Positions 20,980 through 44,726 are shown, counted from the stretch's first letter. The stretch is DNA of 64,000 nt from Brassica napus (GCF_020379485.1 NC_063444.1:3296652-3360651), one strand, 5' to 3'. Notes: generated by a model not told the origin, from the sequence alone. Made by a program: numbers and translations.

Positions 20980-23900
20980 CTACACTTTAGAACCTGTAAA
21001 CTGATGTTGTTCACTGCTTGACTGAGAAGGATTGATTCCATACTCTGAAGTGGAACCATTGCTTGAATCAGTGTTGAATCTCCTCTTACTTGTTCCATAC
21101 GGTAGAGGGTTTTCAGAAGAGCTGTACGTCTCTTCCACGTTTCTTAGGGTCACCTCGCCTTCAAGAGCACGGATTACCTATTCAGGTTTATCCGTGAATT
21201 AGGCTTTTGTTCAGTTTGAATATAGTGACTTGTCACGTTCTCATGATATGATGTTTAGGATTAGAAAAAAAGAGAGAGAGACAAACCTGGCTCATCCGGG
21301 GCCGTAGCCAAGCTGATTGGCGTATGCAAGAAGCAGCACAAGCAGCCATGTCTGCCATTTGAGTTGTGTCGTAGTTCTTCTCCAGTCTAGGGTCTACAAG
21401 AAGGTCAAAACTCTCTCCAGAGATAGCTTTTGCAAGCAATGGCCTCGCCTGAGGAGATATCAACATTTAACTTCTTTCAACTCTAATATATGAATCATTA
21501 TCATCATCATCATCATGTATATTGGACTTACCCAGTCAACTAAACTCTGGTTTCTGGTAGGATCTTTGGCGAAAATTGGTGGACGTCCAGTGATGAGTTC
21601 TAGAAGCACGACCCCAAATGAATATACATCTGATTTATCAGTTACTTTACCACTAGACGCATATTCTGGAGCCATGTATCTGTTTAAAACGCATACCATA
21701 CATGTTGAGCACAAGACACTCTAGTGATTAGTTTATCTTTTCATAAAGATTTAAAAATGAAGAAAGCTTGAAACATGGATGGTGTTTTACCCGAAAGTTC
21801 CTACCACTCGAGTAGAGATATGAGTGACTGATGAATTAGTGTCTGAAAAGAACTTTGCTAGCCCAAAGTCAGAGACCTGAAAGACAAAGCAAAAACAGAA
21901 CAAGAAACTCAAATGGTATGAACTCTAAGCTACATGTAGTTTTCTTAAATAGAACAACAAATCACCTTTGCTTCATATTTGGAATCTAGAAGGATATTAG
22001 CTGCTTTGATATCACGGTGAATTATAGTTGGACTGCCTGCAATATCAATCACAAGAAAAATCAAATCAATACAAGTATTTGAAAAAAAAAAACCGAAAAA
22101 TCGAAAAAAAAAACTCACAATCCTCATGAAGATAAGCTAATCCTTTAGCTGCTCCTACAGCAATCCTGAGCCTCATTCCCCACTCCAACACACTTCCTCT
22201 ATTCCCTACAACACTCAAAACAAAATGTCTTTAAAAAAAGTAATATAAACACACAAAAAACAAAAAAAAACAAAATCATGTAACATTTGTTTACCATGCA
22301 AGTGGAACTCCAACGTATCTTTAGGAACAAACTCGTAAATCAACAGTCTTTTATCTCCGTTAATGCAATAACCAACCAACGAGACAAGGTGCTTATGATG
22401 AACTCTACTAATAGTGTCAACCTCAGCTTGGAACTCTCTTTCACCTTGATTGCTCCCAATCTTCAGCTGCTTCACCGCAACTTCTCTCCCGTTTCTCAGC
22501 ACTCCTTTGTGAACGTAGCCGAACCCTCCTTCTCCCAAGAGGTTGGCCTCTGAGAATCCACCCGTTGCCTCTAGTAGCTCTTCGTATGTGAACGTTCCTG
22601 ATGATATTGTAACGTTCATTGCAATAGCATTGCTCTTCTCCTTAGTACCGTAGCTTACGCTAGATGAATAGTTAGGTGGTGGTATAGTGATAACATTGGA
22701 CTGGTTTGGTTCCACATTACCACCTCGTTGATGTTGAACTGATCCAGACAAGAACTCAAAACCGTGTTACTACGTTATTAGAACTTTTAGACATATTTTT
22801 AAAATTATTATAAATACATTATTGAAAATTTAATAAATTTAATAAATTTAAACAATTCTTAAAAAAAAATACATTTTACCATCATTAACTATAAATATTA
22901 AATTAAAAATATAAAAACATACCTTTCTAAACAAATTTTTTCTCTAAAATATGGATCATTTTAAAAACAATGGAGTATCATTTTATTTGACAAAATGAGA
23001 CCAAAGGTTCAATTTTTATGTATGATCATCACACTGTAGCCATAAAGGTTAAGTTTTTATTTTGCATCAGACCATAAAGTTTGAATTTTTATGGAAATGC
23101 GTTACCTTTTGGTGGAGTTTTTGATTGATGATGACGAGAGGTGTTGTTTCTGTTTCTGGTGGCTCTGTAGAAGACGTAGAGAAGACCTAAGAGAACAAGC
23201 AGAAGAGCTCCAACGATCACACCGCCGAATAAGAACCCGGCGGAGGATCGGTGATACGACGTCGTTTCGGGGAGACTCTTTGGTACAAGTGGCTGTGCTG
23301 TTCCCGGGGAGATTGTTTCGCCGGGGGTTGTTTTGGGCTCTATAATGGGCCCAATGGGTGCTGCTATAGTTCCATCTGGTGGGCCTACTGGGCCGAAGAA
23401 AGGAAGAGTTGTTGTTGCCGGCGAGTTCTTCGGCGCCGGAGTGGATGAAGACGGGAATGGTGGTGGTTTAGTTGGTGGGGAAGTTTCCGGGAGAGACGGA
23501 GTGCTCGGAGAAGTCTTTGGAGGAGAAGAACTGATGGGAGGAGGAAGTGAAGGTTTAGGGCCACGCAGGCGAGGAGGAGACGGAGGTGGTGGAGAAGCTG
23601 CATTCACCGGCGGGGGTAGTTCAGATGGTAGTGAAGGAGGTGGTGGACTATCTGTTTTTCCCGGCGACGGTAGTGTTTCAGAAGGAAGTGGAGAAGGCGG
23701 CGGAGACGGTTTGGCGGGAAGGAAAGGCAATGGCGGTGAACCGGAAGGAGACGGAGGAGAAGGTGTGGGTTCCTCTGGAGGAGACGGTGGTGGTTCCTCC
23801 GGGGGAACCGGTGGCGTTTCCAACGGAGGAGATGGTGGAGCTTCTAACGGAGGAGACGGTGGTGGTGGGGAAGCTGTGGGAGGTAAGATAGACGGTGGTG

Positions 23901-24021
23901 GAGCCAATGGAGGAGGAGAACCCAATGGCGAGGGAACAGGAGACAAAGGAGGAGCTGGAGGTGATGACGTGGCGGGCGGAGAATCTGCCGGAGCCGGCGA
24001 GGCGGAAGGAGAGAGCGACAT
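20980..24021 (-). CDS. PERK14: PERK14: proline-rich extensin-like receptor kinase
   Basis: Eight exons (24021-23106, 22738-22295, 22205-22119, 22036-21966, 21876-21791, 21679-21532, 21448-21287, 21177-20980) give 703 residues. Residues 1 to about 255 are Pro/Ser-rich ([14 protein letters not shown] repeats), expected to contact the cell wall. A membrane segment follows ([20 protein letters not shown]), then a basic stop. The kinase has [36 protein letters not shown] and APEY, all catalytic elements intact. There is no classical signal peptide, as is usual for PERKs. ATG 24021 is chosen; 24054 is in frame and would add [11 protein letters not shown]. Its 3' end was copied into the neighbouring peptide array. 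PERK14 rather than another PERK is inferred from gene order. Confidence 0.9.
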
Positions 24022-25124
24022 GACAAAACGGAGTCGTTTTAGGAAATGAAACAAAGGGTTGGTGAGGAGTTGTCGCTTTATCTCTAAGAGAGGGAAGAAG
24101 CAGGTGAGGTTTTGATTTTGAGCATATTGTCACAAGGTTTTGTCGTATAGAGCAGTGTAAGCTTCTTAAGCTGAGAATGTGATTCAGCTTTTTCTCTCAT
24201 GTCGACTCTGTTTCCGGTGATTATTAGCATCTTTTAATGCTTAACTTATTAGTTATTATCTTATATATTTTTTTTTAATGTTCAATAACACATTAGACAG
24301 CGGAGCAAATCACTCTGGTTAGCATCGCCGCTCTTGAGCAAACCCACTACCTATTGTCAATTATACAAACTTATCTACTGTGCTCGATTTTATCAGATTA
24401 TTTTACATGTTTCCAGTTTTCTTTCTTAGAAGTGGAAAAGATAGATTCCAACTTTCTGTGGATATTTTTTTGTTGACAATTGGCCCATAATTTCCCCCAC
24501 TAAAGAATTTCAATGATAACAATTTTCAACTGTGAATAAGACGGGTTTAGAGGTTCACGGGATGAGTCTTGTGCCCGTTGAAAACGACGGTTTGTTCTAT
24601 TAAGTGGCGGACACAGTCCACAGAATCTAAAGCCCACTAAATTAAATAAACAAAATGTGTTAATGTACATTAATTGCATCTATCTGAAGCATACTAAATT
24701 AAATCACAGAGCATAATCAACAATTATATTTACTCTTTTTGAGCAATGAGTACATATAGAAAAACTATGTATTTACAGAAAAAAAATTACATTTTCTAAT
24801 CTTTCCATATGAATTTGGTCATGTTAAAGTCATTGTCTAAGTAAAACTATCTGCTAATGGTTGTAAGTTTGTAACTTTACAGTCTCTTTGAATCTGATAA
24901 GGAGAGCACTCTGAACACAGCATCCGAAAAATTCCTTTGGAATGGTCCTGAGCCTCTCCACTTCCATCTTCAAGCACAAGAAAGATTGAAACAGAGCATT
25001 GCCTTGAGTCAAGCTGTGGATGTGGGAACATTTCGAGTCATCAAATACGCATGTGAGCGACTTGGTCAAACAATCTGAAGCTCTCAAATAGAGATTTAAA
25101 GACAACTGAGATTTTGTTGATGTC
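24022..25124. other. Intergenic: PERK14 promoter and TEB 3' flank
   Basis: AT-rich, non-coding. The side next to 24021 should hold the PERK14 leader and promoter; the side next to 25125 the TEB 3' UTR. No conserved reading frame or clear repeat recognised. Confidence 0.6.
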
Positions 25125-35721
<10,597 letters not shown>

Positions 35722-35772
35722 GGGCGGATGAAGAAGAAGAAGAATAACCGCCGGAGATCAGAGGAAAAAGGA

Positions 35773-35781
35773 AAACCCTAG
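35773..35781 (-). promoter_or_regulatory. Telo-box-like motif in the TEB leader
   Basis: AAACCCTAG on the plus strand, about 50 bp upstream of the TEB ATG. Similar motifs lie before LA1 and AFC3 in this window. It is one base off the AAACCCTAA consensus. Confidence 0.35.
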
Positions 35782-35839
35782 TCGGCGATTTCAGCAGCGA
35801 AGGAGTGAGGAGAGCATCCCCAGATGTAGAGAAATATAG

Positions 35840-36482
35840 AATCCCTAGCGTTTGAATTTTTGATTTCCTCCCCCTTCTATACACACACAGCTCTCTGTTT
35901 TTTTTTTCTTTTGGTTTTCGCTCCTATTTTTCAGTTTGAACCATAAAAGTTTTTGGCTTTGGTATACTTATTATATACGAACATCGATTTAAAAATACAA
36001 ACTTTAGGGAGAAAAGACACTGCGCTTTTGAAACTCGTGGAGCATCATTGTTTACATGAATCTTTAAGCTGCTGTATATTTGAAGAATAACTAACTAACT
36101 CATGGAGCATCAAATGTTTATTTACATTTCAAATTCTTGAAGTTGATAGCATCTTGTTAATACTCAAATGATGTGGACTTTTGGTCTCTTAAAATGTAAA
36201 CATTTTAGGCTTTTCATCCATATGATGGTTGAGGATTATTCTCCTTTAGAGTGTTGGATACTATATGAGACATTGGAAGAAGTAAAACTTGTAATACATC
36301 TTTATTCGAATCTTAAAATGTGTCATTCCATCTAAAGAAGAGTGATATATCGCATTAAGAGCCGAGACCAGTCCTATATATCTCTTGCATAGCTTTTAGA
36401 AGAACGACCAATATTCCTCGAGTCTGTGTACTTTTTGAATGAAACGGTAAAACTATAACAAACAAGAATGCTGTTGTTAAAA
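35840..36482. other. Intergenic between TEB and GLB3
   Basis: TEB promoter on the left and GLB3 3' flank on the right. Short repeated phrases (CTCATGGAGCATCA / CTCGTGGAGCATCATTG) occur near 36040 and 36100. No gene seen. Confidence 0.55.
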
Positions 36483-37801
36483 TTACTCTTCTGCTGGTTT
36501 AGTGGCAGCGTGTTTACACGCAACTTGGTTGTTCTGATTCTGATTCTGATTCTGCAACTCGTTTCCAGCCACAAGGAAGAAGGCAGTGTGCCTGAAACAG
36601 ATCAAAAGCAGCAATACTTAATACATTTGCTCGCTAACACATGTGCAGAATCCATAAGTTTATCAGACTCTCTCATCAATTTGACTTTATTGGTTTCTGA
36701 ATTTACAAACTTTTGAGTTTGAGAAAGAAAGATGGTGTTGTGTTACCTGAAGAAATTCATCATTTTGACTTTAGAGTCCTGGTCAATGTCAACCGACTCG
36801 TCCATAGCATTTTGCATATGCTGCAGCCATCTCTCTGCAGCTTCATGAGTCACCGGAAATGGACGGTGACGACCAATCAGAGCAGGGTGACCTACACAGG
36901 AAGATCAATGGCAACAAAATAAGCAAGAGTCTGGCAGATGCCAAGTCATACTCAGTCAAACCCAACTCACATTAGTGCATTTATATTATTATGCCAATGG
37001 TTATACAATGATACATAAGTGAGTGTCTTCTGTACTAAGTGAGAACCACAAGGGAGACTAAATGTTTCACCAAAGTGACAAAAAAATAAAAGAATGAAAC
37101 TGAGCTAAGACTATCAGTCAAGCTTATAAAACACTAATCAAGTCGAACAAACTTGAACCACATCATTTATTGTAAAGGAAGAAGAATCCAGATGTAAAAA
37201 GACGTAACCTTTCCTTTGAGAATAGAGAGGAGGGCCTCCCATACGCTGAACAAAGAACTCATATTGGTTCTGAATGGCATCTTCTTTCTTAGAGTTAGCA
37301 AACATGGATCGAAACCATTCTTCTTCTTCATCATCATATACCCTACAAGAACACAGGTCCAAAAGTGGAAGCATTACCCAAAAGAAGTCTCTAGAGAATA
37401 AAAAGTAAAAGACTTTGTCAAAACAGAAATGAACCAAAACCATTCTTCTTCGTCATCATCATATACTCTATACAATAAACAAGAACCCACTTAAAAACAC
37501 AGGTCCATAAGTGGAAGCATTACCCAAAAAAGTCTCTTAAAGAATAAAGTAAAAGACTTTTTCAAAGCAGAACACAAAGCAGACAGTGGACTTTAGTTCT
37601 GTAATAAGAATTCACAGTTCCAATTGTAATCCAGAGAAAGCACACATAAAGGAGATTAAGAAACCTGGTGTAGAAGTTGGTGGAGAGGTTGATGAAGCTC
37701 TGAAGACCGAGCTTTTCGAACAGATTGGACTCGTCTATGGCGAACGCGTCAGCCTGATCCACGCCGCTCCATGCCGATGCCTTCTCCTGCAGCGACTGCA
37801 T
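36483..37801 (-). CDS. GLB3: GLB3: truncated (2-on-2) haemoglobin
   Basis: Four exons (37801-37665, 37342-37209, 36891-36747, 36591-36483) give 174 residues, close to the usual ~175. Truncated haemoglobins bind haem and small gases such as O2 and NO. Visible landmarks are the helix-B tyrosine region [34 protein letters not shown], then [20 protein letters not shown] with the likely proximal histidine, and WLQHM. The C-terminus has a polar NQNQNQ run. An intron carries a partial duplication of the exon 2 border (see 37319-37575). Its start codon is preceded by a CT-rich leader, and GET2 is transcribed divergently about 500 bp away. Confidence 0.93.
37319..37575. repeat. Tandem duplication of exon 2 border and intron in GLB3
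   Basis: 37319-37436 and 37443-37575 repeat the same sequence: TCTTCTTCATCATCATATAC, then ACAGGTCC(A/T)(A/T)AAGTGGAAGC, ATTACCCAAAA, AAGTCTCT and AAAGTAAAAGACTTT. The first copy contains the acceptor and first codons of exon 2; the second is a decoy with TATAG followed by similar Asp/Glu codons. Confidence 0.85.
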
Positions 37802-37836
37802 CTCTCTCTCTCTCTCTACTATCTCTCTATCTCTCA
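37800..37836. promoter_or_regulatory. CT-rich leader of GLB3
   Basis: An uninterrupted TC run of about 20 bp, then CTACTATCTCTCTATCTC, lies immediately upstream of the GLB3 ATG (GA-rich on the gene strand). Confidence 0.6.
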
Positions 37837-38304
37837 CTGACTAGGTGAATGAGAAAACGGTGGGCGATTGAATATTTAAAAAAAGGAAGGGTCTTTCTTT
37901 CTTTCTCGTTGGTGGTGGTCGCGTGGAGGTAACGCTCTTTTTGTTTACTTGTTGGTCTCCAGAGAGAGAGAGAGAGAAAGACTTCTCTTGTTTCTTATTG
38001 GGTGCAATGTGGAGAGAATAAATTCTTTTGGTGTCACTATGTCAACATTTTATTCTCTACACGCTACTTTGGGATAAATAAAATTGGCGGCATTTGGGCT
38101 CATTTAAATTAGCCCATTAAGCCCATTACTTCAAACGCGACCAACTCGTTTACTGACGTTTAGCGTTTAAATTCGCGTTTTAGAAGGATCAATCCGACAT
38201 ATCGACAGAACTGGCTTCTTGTTCCTCGTTTCACAAAAAAAAAAAAAAAAAAAAAAAGGCCTTCCTGTTCCTCGCTCCGACCGAAGACAAGAATTCAACT
38301 GGCA

Positions 38305-40314
38305 ATGGCGTCGAGCAGCAGAGAAGCGAGGAGGCGGAAGATTTTAGAAAGAGGATCCGATCGCTTGGCCTTTATCACTGGTCAGATCAACGACGTTCCT
38401 CCTCCTCCTCCTCCTCCGCCTTCTTCCGATCCCACTTCTCTTTCTGAATCTCATCTCCCTACAGACGACACGGTTCCGCCTCGTGATCAGATACGTACTG
38501 ATCGAGAAACAGGTTCCATTTCGCGTTCTCTCCTTGTGTGTTAAGTTCAGATTTCCGTTATTGTTTGTGTGTGTATTTGCAATTGCATCTTGCTTTTCGG
38601 AACATTGGGTGATGATGATGATGTGCTAAGCCATGCCATTATCTTGAGCTTCGTGCTATAAGATGATGGTGTAGAAGCATAGGGAGTAATCAAGTTTGCT
38701 TCTTTGACCAAAATGTTATGTGTCTGGCTAGTTACAGTGTGGAGTTAATGTATGCAACTATGATATGGTATAACCCGGATTGAACCGTTGGATGTTTGAA
38801 ATATTGTCTAGGGTCGATAACTAAATATTTTGTAACGCGAAATGAGACGCATAGTTATCTAAAGATTATATCTTGTAGTGTATACTGTGTCAACCAAGTA
38901 GTTGTTGGAAAGTGAAGCAGCTAAAAATCCTGATTTTCAGGGAGAATCTACTTGGCTTAAGCTGAAATTATATCTTAATAAAGGTTGTATTGTATCCGTT
39001 CTGAACCTGTTTTTGCTGTTCTCTATTTGTGCTCAAGTCACTTCGCTCCTTGAAGGTTTTCTTTGCTACTCTTTGAAATTCTTTATTTGTGTGGTTCAGT
39101 GACGGCTAGAGTGTGCCACGAAATTTACGCTGTTGTAACTTCTCTGTGCCTCAGTTTTTTTTTGGATCAAATATCTAAGGAAGAGTTTGAACTTATATGA
39201 TTTTGGTGAGATGTATTTGGTCTTTATGACTTGGTTGAGTTTTGTACACAAATTGAAAATTTATAGAAGTGATGACAGTCTTGCTTATTTCTGCATTAAG
39301 AGGTTTTAGAAGGTTCTTTTCTGGATCAGTGGACGCGATTAAGAACTTATCATAGGCCTAGTGTACATGAGATAAAAGACTGAAGGAACCCACTGGCTGT
39401 GAATGATCTTTTTCAATGTTTCTTTACACTTCCTTACACTGATTTACTTCCTCTATCCACGTACTCACAATGTGTCTTTCGCTTGCTTAACTTGTTATAT
39501 TTTGAAAATGAATCGTGATAAATGTATTTGGTAGAGAAGCATGTGTTAGCATCATTTATATGTTGTTGATTCCAGTCTCTTATAAGCATATTTAGAAAAA
39601 CGTAGGGACTAGTTAGTGCGTGCATTGGTTTTTGATGATTCTAGTTATTGCATTGCAGCTTTCACAAGCCATCAGGAAAACACCTCCGATGCTTTGTTTG
39701 ATAACGTGAATCATATCATCCATCAAAGAAGAGCAGAATCGCTTCAGCCTCACAAGTACACCGAGACATCGGCAGAAGCCTCAGCTTCAACAACACTACA
39801 ACAACCGTCTCCTGCAACATCAACCACTCAAACCCCACCAGTGGTAGATTTGGGTGCTTCTCAAGCATTTACTCCTCTGGTCAGTTTCGCTAACACCATC
39901 ACTCCAAATCACATTGGAGCCGCCATCGATGCGTCAGAATACGCACGGATGTTCTCATCTCTCGTGATCGCCCTTCTTGTCATACTCTCTCACCTCGGGT
40001 TCTCTTCCTTAGGCAGCAGCATAGTAAGCTTCAGACCCGTTTTCTTGCTTCTCTTAACCGACGCCACAATCGTTCTTGGACGTGTTCTGCTGAGCCATTG
40101 TGGAGAGCCTTCCTCAGCCTCAAGACGAGAAAACTCGGGACAAGGCATAGCGGACCAAGTGGGCAACGCACTGGAGACAGTCATGATGATAAAGAAGATA
40201 ATGGATGCAATCTCTATGGATTTTAGCTTATACGCTGTGATTCTCATATGTGGCTATATTGTTCACACAAAACATCTTTGCTTAAGTTATCGTTTCTTTG
40301 TTCTCCCCACGTAG
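38305..40314 (+). CDS. GET2: GET2/G1IP: ER receptor subunit for tail-anchored proteins
   Basis: Two exons (38305-38512, 39659-40314) give 287 residues; the junction restores GCT after a phase-1 intron of about 1.15 kb. The N-terminus carries a basic cluster, REARRRKILERGSDRLAFIT, the type of motif GET2/CAML proteins use to recruit the GET3 ATPase. A proline run (8 Pro) and a polar linker follow. The C-terminal third has hydrophobic helices around SSLVIALLVILSHLGFSSL, RPVFLLLLTDATIVLG and DFSLYAVILICGYIV. With GET1 it forms the ER insertase for tail-anchored proteins. From memory Arabidopsis AT4G32680 was identified as the plant GET2. Identification rests on topology, the basic motif and gene order. 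Confidence 0.82.
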
Positions 40315-41003
40315 GTTTGTGATCTGTATACACTTTTGACACATTACTAATAAGCCACGTTCTCAAACATCTCATATTCATATTCATCTCAGTATTGGCT
40401 TGATAATAAAGAGAGTCTATTAATGTTTTTGACACTCGGGTAGAATAAAACAAATCCACCACTCTCGCACTCTCTGCTCCCCCCCCCCCCACCTTTTACC
40501 TTTTTACTTTCTTTGGGTGAAAACTTGTGCGACACGTCTCTTGCTTCTGCCTAGAAATTAAAACTCCACATGTATTGGGTAATTGTTTCAACAACCCACT
40601 TGATCAACCAAAACATGTTCTAGTTTTTTAAATATTCTCGCTACTACATTTTCTTTACAAAATAACTTTAGTTTTATTTTTTAATGGTTTAATCTCTTTG
40701 GTCTTTCAAAGGAAAGGAAAAAAAGAAGTTAATGAGATATAAAGATGGTTTCAGAGGAAGCAACGAAGAAACTCACTCTCTGTAACTCTGTACACTGTAG
40801 CTGTCAAGAACATAAAAGCAAGAAACAGAACCATACGTCATACGACCAATCATAAGCGTTATATATTTTCTATCATTAAACATTTTATTTATTTATATAA
40901 GAACATGTCTTTTTGGCAACCCTATTTTCATTTGCCGCTAAAGCAAAGTTGCTGAAGAGAAACACAGAGAGAGAGAGAAGAGAGAAATACAAGAGGAGCT
41001 TTA
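40315..41003. other. Intergenic with an 11-C homopolymer
   Basis: The GET2 3' flank and the promoter of RINGv copy 1. A run of C residues lies at about 40481-40491, unusual in this AT-rich context. No gene seen. Confidence 0.6.
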
Positions 41004-44000
41004 ATGGAGACAGAAAACAAAGAAGCTGTTCAGACAGAAGCAAAAGACATGAAAAACGAAGATGTAGACATTTGCCGGATTTGCCAGTCACCGGAGGAGC
41101 CAGACAATCCGTTGAGGCATCCTTGTGCATGTCGTGGCTCTCTCAAGTACGTCCATACTGACTGTATCTTCCTCTGGATCAATCGTCGCAGACGCAAGCA
41201 CTGCGAGATTTGTAAACGCAGCTACTCAATCGTTCCGGTCTATTCCGACAACGCTCCAGAGAGACTTCCATGTCAAGAACTCTTAAAGAGCCTTCTACTG
41301 AGAGCATTTCGTTTCATGACTCTGATCCTTCCTTGGCTATTGGCGATTACTTTCCACTCGTACTGCATGTTCTTTCTCGAGAGCAAGAGAGTTTTTGAAC
41401 TGTCATGTTTCTTTCTTGGTCTTATTTACACCGTCGAGATAGTGACTGAAATCACTTTCATCGTTGTTCTAAGGGTAGTATACGAAGAGCTTGTAAGAAC
41501 AGAACACGAGTTGTTACGCCGTGTGCATCTCATAGCGAATGGTCTAAGACATAAGGGTGTTACTAGAGTTCTGCTTGTGTTATGGAAGTATATGAGGGTT
41601 CTTTGTGATTGGTGGCATGATCAGCTCTTGCAGTTACCTTTCTTCCACGACATGTTTATGAGAGGACCTCTTGCACTTGCGTTTGTTCCAAGAAACACAC
41701 AGCTTGATGAGTTTGGATCCATAAGAAGGTTTCTTTTCTTCTTGGATGACAACACTTTTTCTGTAAGTACTCTTAACCTTAATGCCTTGGCCACAATTAA
41801 AAAAAAAAACTATTTTGCATAGTTAATATCATATTAATAAACTAATTAAACTATGTAATATGTAATTGTTTGTTAGAAATCATCTCCATTAGTTATTTGT
41901 TTTTATAAAATATATAGTTATTATGATAAATAAAAAATTTGTATACAATTTTCTAATATATACTACTGAAATTAAAATATTTTTAATTTTGTATGGGGTC
42001 TTGTTTGCTCTGTAGGTTCTTGCCATCAACATCTCTTGGTCTTTCCTCGACTGTATGTTACCTTATTTGATTGGCCAAGCTGTCTTTGTGTTCCTACACT
42101 GTGTCCCTCCACACGGTTGGGTTTTGGAAAACATATCTGAGATTACAGTTGGACACATAGTTCTATTCTCAGTTTGGTTGGCTTACCTTAAAAGCGTTTT
42201 CACTCTGATTCGGAATCCAACCAGAACAAGATGGTTTTCACTGTCAGTTAAAGATACATTGATCTTGTGTTTTAAAACCATCCTTCTGCCTTGGATGCTT
42301 GGTTTCTGGATAGATTTCTGTACGTTCCCTCTAACCGGAGCAACGGTTTCTCAACGGCTTGAGGTTGTTTCAGACTATCCACACGTGGCTGCCAAACATT
42401 GGTGTGTAGGAATTGGGTACTTGCTAGTTGCTTTGTCTTGCATGAAGCTTATCCAGGAGGTAACGTTTTGATCTTTGTTTCATAATTTACTCAGCTTCTT
42501 ATTCTTCTTCTTCCTTTTGACAGATTGTTCAGAAACGTGCCTTTTGGTATCTCTTAGATGTCACATAACCAAACTACAAAATCACTAAACTGCATCTACG
42601 TTCCCTACTCTTTGCGTTTGCTTTCCATGGAGCAGTGGTAGTGATTGTGTTCCACTTACCGATAAAGACAATCACTCTCACCATCCAGTCCTTTTTCCCT
42701 CTCAAATTTGGGCAAAGCTCTCACCACACACTGTTTTCTAATTTCTTGATTCTTGAATAAAAAATGTGTTATAAATGGTGCAGGGTCTACAAGGATGAGT
42801 TTATCCTTGGCTTACTCGCTGCTTATATATGCTGCCCCATGCGGTTAGCCAACTCTGTTAAACAATCTATCAAACCAATAGTTCACAAGTGGGTTGTTGC
42901 TGTCAGTTCTTGCCTCAAGTTAAGTGATTTCTTGGTTAGAAGAGACGGTGTGAATCATAATGTGAGACTAGCGTTTGGCATAGCTGAAGGTTCTATGGTG
43001 AGCTTTTATGGATCTCAGAGGGATACTACATGTGAAGAGGATACAAACGAGCAAAGAGATGAATGGTAAACACCCATTTAATAAATATCACTCGGTTGTA
43101 GAATTTAAAACTTTGATTAAAGTTAAAAAAGTTTCAGGTTTATGCTAAGGATTGGACTGATGCTGGTTCTAGCTGCTTTGAGTGTGTTTCTTGTTAGTAC
43201 AACATTCATGGCTTTTACCAGTTCTGGTTGGGAGAGCGTTCTTCCACTCTATCTCTTTCTACATGCTAAGCTTCGGACTCGAACACGATGGTTTGTACTT
43301 TCTTTTTTTTTGCTTCAATCTTTCATAAACGTTTCTTCTTTGTAGTATTACGCTTCTATATAATCTTTACAATGCAGATATTTGTGCTTTCTGGATTGGA
43401 CTGTGTATCATGCGGAAAATCTATAAAATCACATGCTTCGTCTATGACCATATCGTGACGAGAAGAGTCGATTTGCTTCTCAAACATGTCATGAAGTGGA
43501 TCCAGAATGTCTTGTTGTTCTCCATATGGGTAACAAACACTCAAAATTTTACTTCTTCTGTGGAGACATATCTATAAATTAACATGCAAAACCTGGATGA
43601 ACAGATCTTTGTGGTACCTGGCTTGCTCGGTCTCCTTATCAACCTTATGATCATCATCCCATCACAAGTTCCGCTAGACGAATCACCTGTGTATAACTTT
43701 CTCCACGATTGGTTGATCGGTCTGTACGTCCTTCACATCTGTATCGCCTTGGTAAGTAAGAAACTTCAACATTATCATCATCATCTCCTTTTTCTTGAGT
43801 ATCAAGTAACCGCTTTATATTTTTTTTACTCGCAGACTATGTTCACACCAGTCACCTGCTTCGCGACCGTTGCATGGCGAGAAAAGCTTCAAAGAATAAG
43901 AAGCGTGGGGATCAACCATCTTCCTTTCACATGGCTGATTCGAGATGTCATCGGCTCGGCGATAAACACACTTCTAATTACTCTCTGCGTCCCCTACGTG

Positions 44001-44210
44001 ATGGTGACTTCTCTGTTCCCTGTACTTGGATTCTCACGTGAAGCCAACTTAACCGTCCAACGGTTCGTGTGGCCGGTGTTGCTAGCTTTGATGGTCATAT
44101 GGTTTAGTGCCAAGCTCGTTCGTAACCTCATCGTTTACCTTCACCAAGTCGAATTCGATAACCGGTATAAAGTGGGAGAGAGGTTGGTCGATTTCACTGA
44201 AGATCTCTGA
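41004..44210 (+). pseudogene. RING-variant membrane protein (Doa10/SUD1-like), copy 1, damaged
   Basis: Exon 1 (41004-41762) encodes an intact RINGv: CRICQSPEEP, PCACRGSLKYVHTDC and HCEICKRSYS. Many hydrophobic helices follow. The C-terminus YKVGERLVDFTEDL resembles the conserved C-terminal element of Doa10-family ER ubiquitin ligases. Lesions: in-frame TAA at 42566-42568 (after LLDVT, where copies 3 and 4 continue with D), which stops the protein at 415 residues; a GC instead of GT donor at 42712; and a 1-bp insertion near 43205-43225 shifting the frame. Later exons (42783-43066, 43138-43290, and on to 44210) remain recognisable. It lacks the intron that splits the RINGv in copies 2-4. Either a truncated RING-only protein or a pseudogene. 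Confidence 0.75.
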
Positions 44211-44666
44211 GCATGCAAACGACCAAAACCAATGGTGTTATATCAACATAGAATATACTAGTTTTCAATATTATTATGTACATAAATTAAATGCAGTTTC
44301 AGAATGTTATTATGGAGTCAAATGATTTGGATAATTTAGTAGGTCCCAGTCCACGAACGTCAAAATCAAACCACGTTGGGGACACTAGAAAATTCTGTTT
44401 TAATTACTGTGACTTTGTTGCTCAAAAAAAAAAATTACTGTGACTAAAGGTTGAATTTACTTGTCCAAAAAAAAGTGAAATTTTACAGTTTTACGGTGGT
44501 AAAGCAAAGTAGAAAGTGACTTTCTATCACAAACAAACAATGAACGGTACGAATCGTCAAAACGGCCTCTGGCTCGCTTTTTAATTTATTTTGATTTAAA
44601 ATATATATATTTGCTCCTTTTAAGCTTTAGCATGAACAAGTGACGAGAGAGACTAGAGAAGCTAGT

Positions 44667-44667
<1 letters not shown>

Positions 44668-44716
<49 letters not shown>
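44668..44716 (+). repeat. (GA)n microsatellite upstream of RINGv copy 2
   Basis: About 24 GA units end 10 bp before the ATG at 44727. Shorter versions precede copy 3 (about 46870-46896) and copy 4 (about 51462-51478) at the same distance. Confidence 0.85.
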
Positions 44717-44718
<2 letters not shown>

Positions 44719-44726
44719 GCGAGAAT

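Noticed and set aside
23333..24049. Long plus-strand frame rich in Gly opposite the PERK14 first exon
   Set aside because: It is the complement of the Pro/Ser-rich PERK14 exon. Proline codons read backwards give glycine, and there is no independent evidence of a gene.
44640..44726. GA repeat translated as an Arg-Glu N-terminus for RINGv copy 2
   Set aside because: The MDVFTAEN start just downstream is shared by copies 2 and 3, so the repeat is more likely leader sequence.
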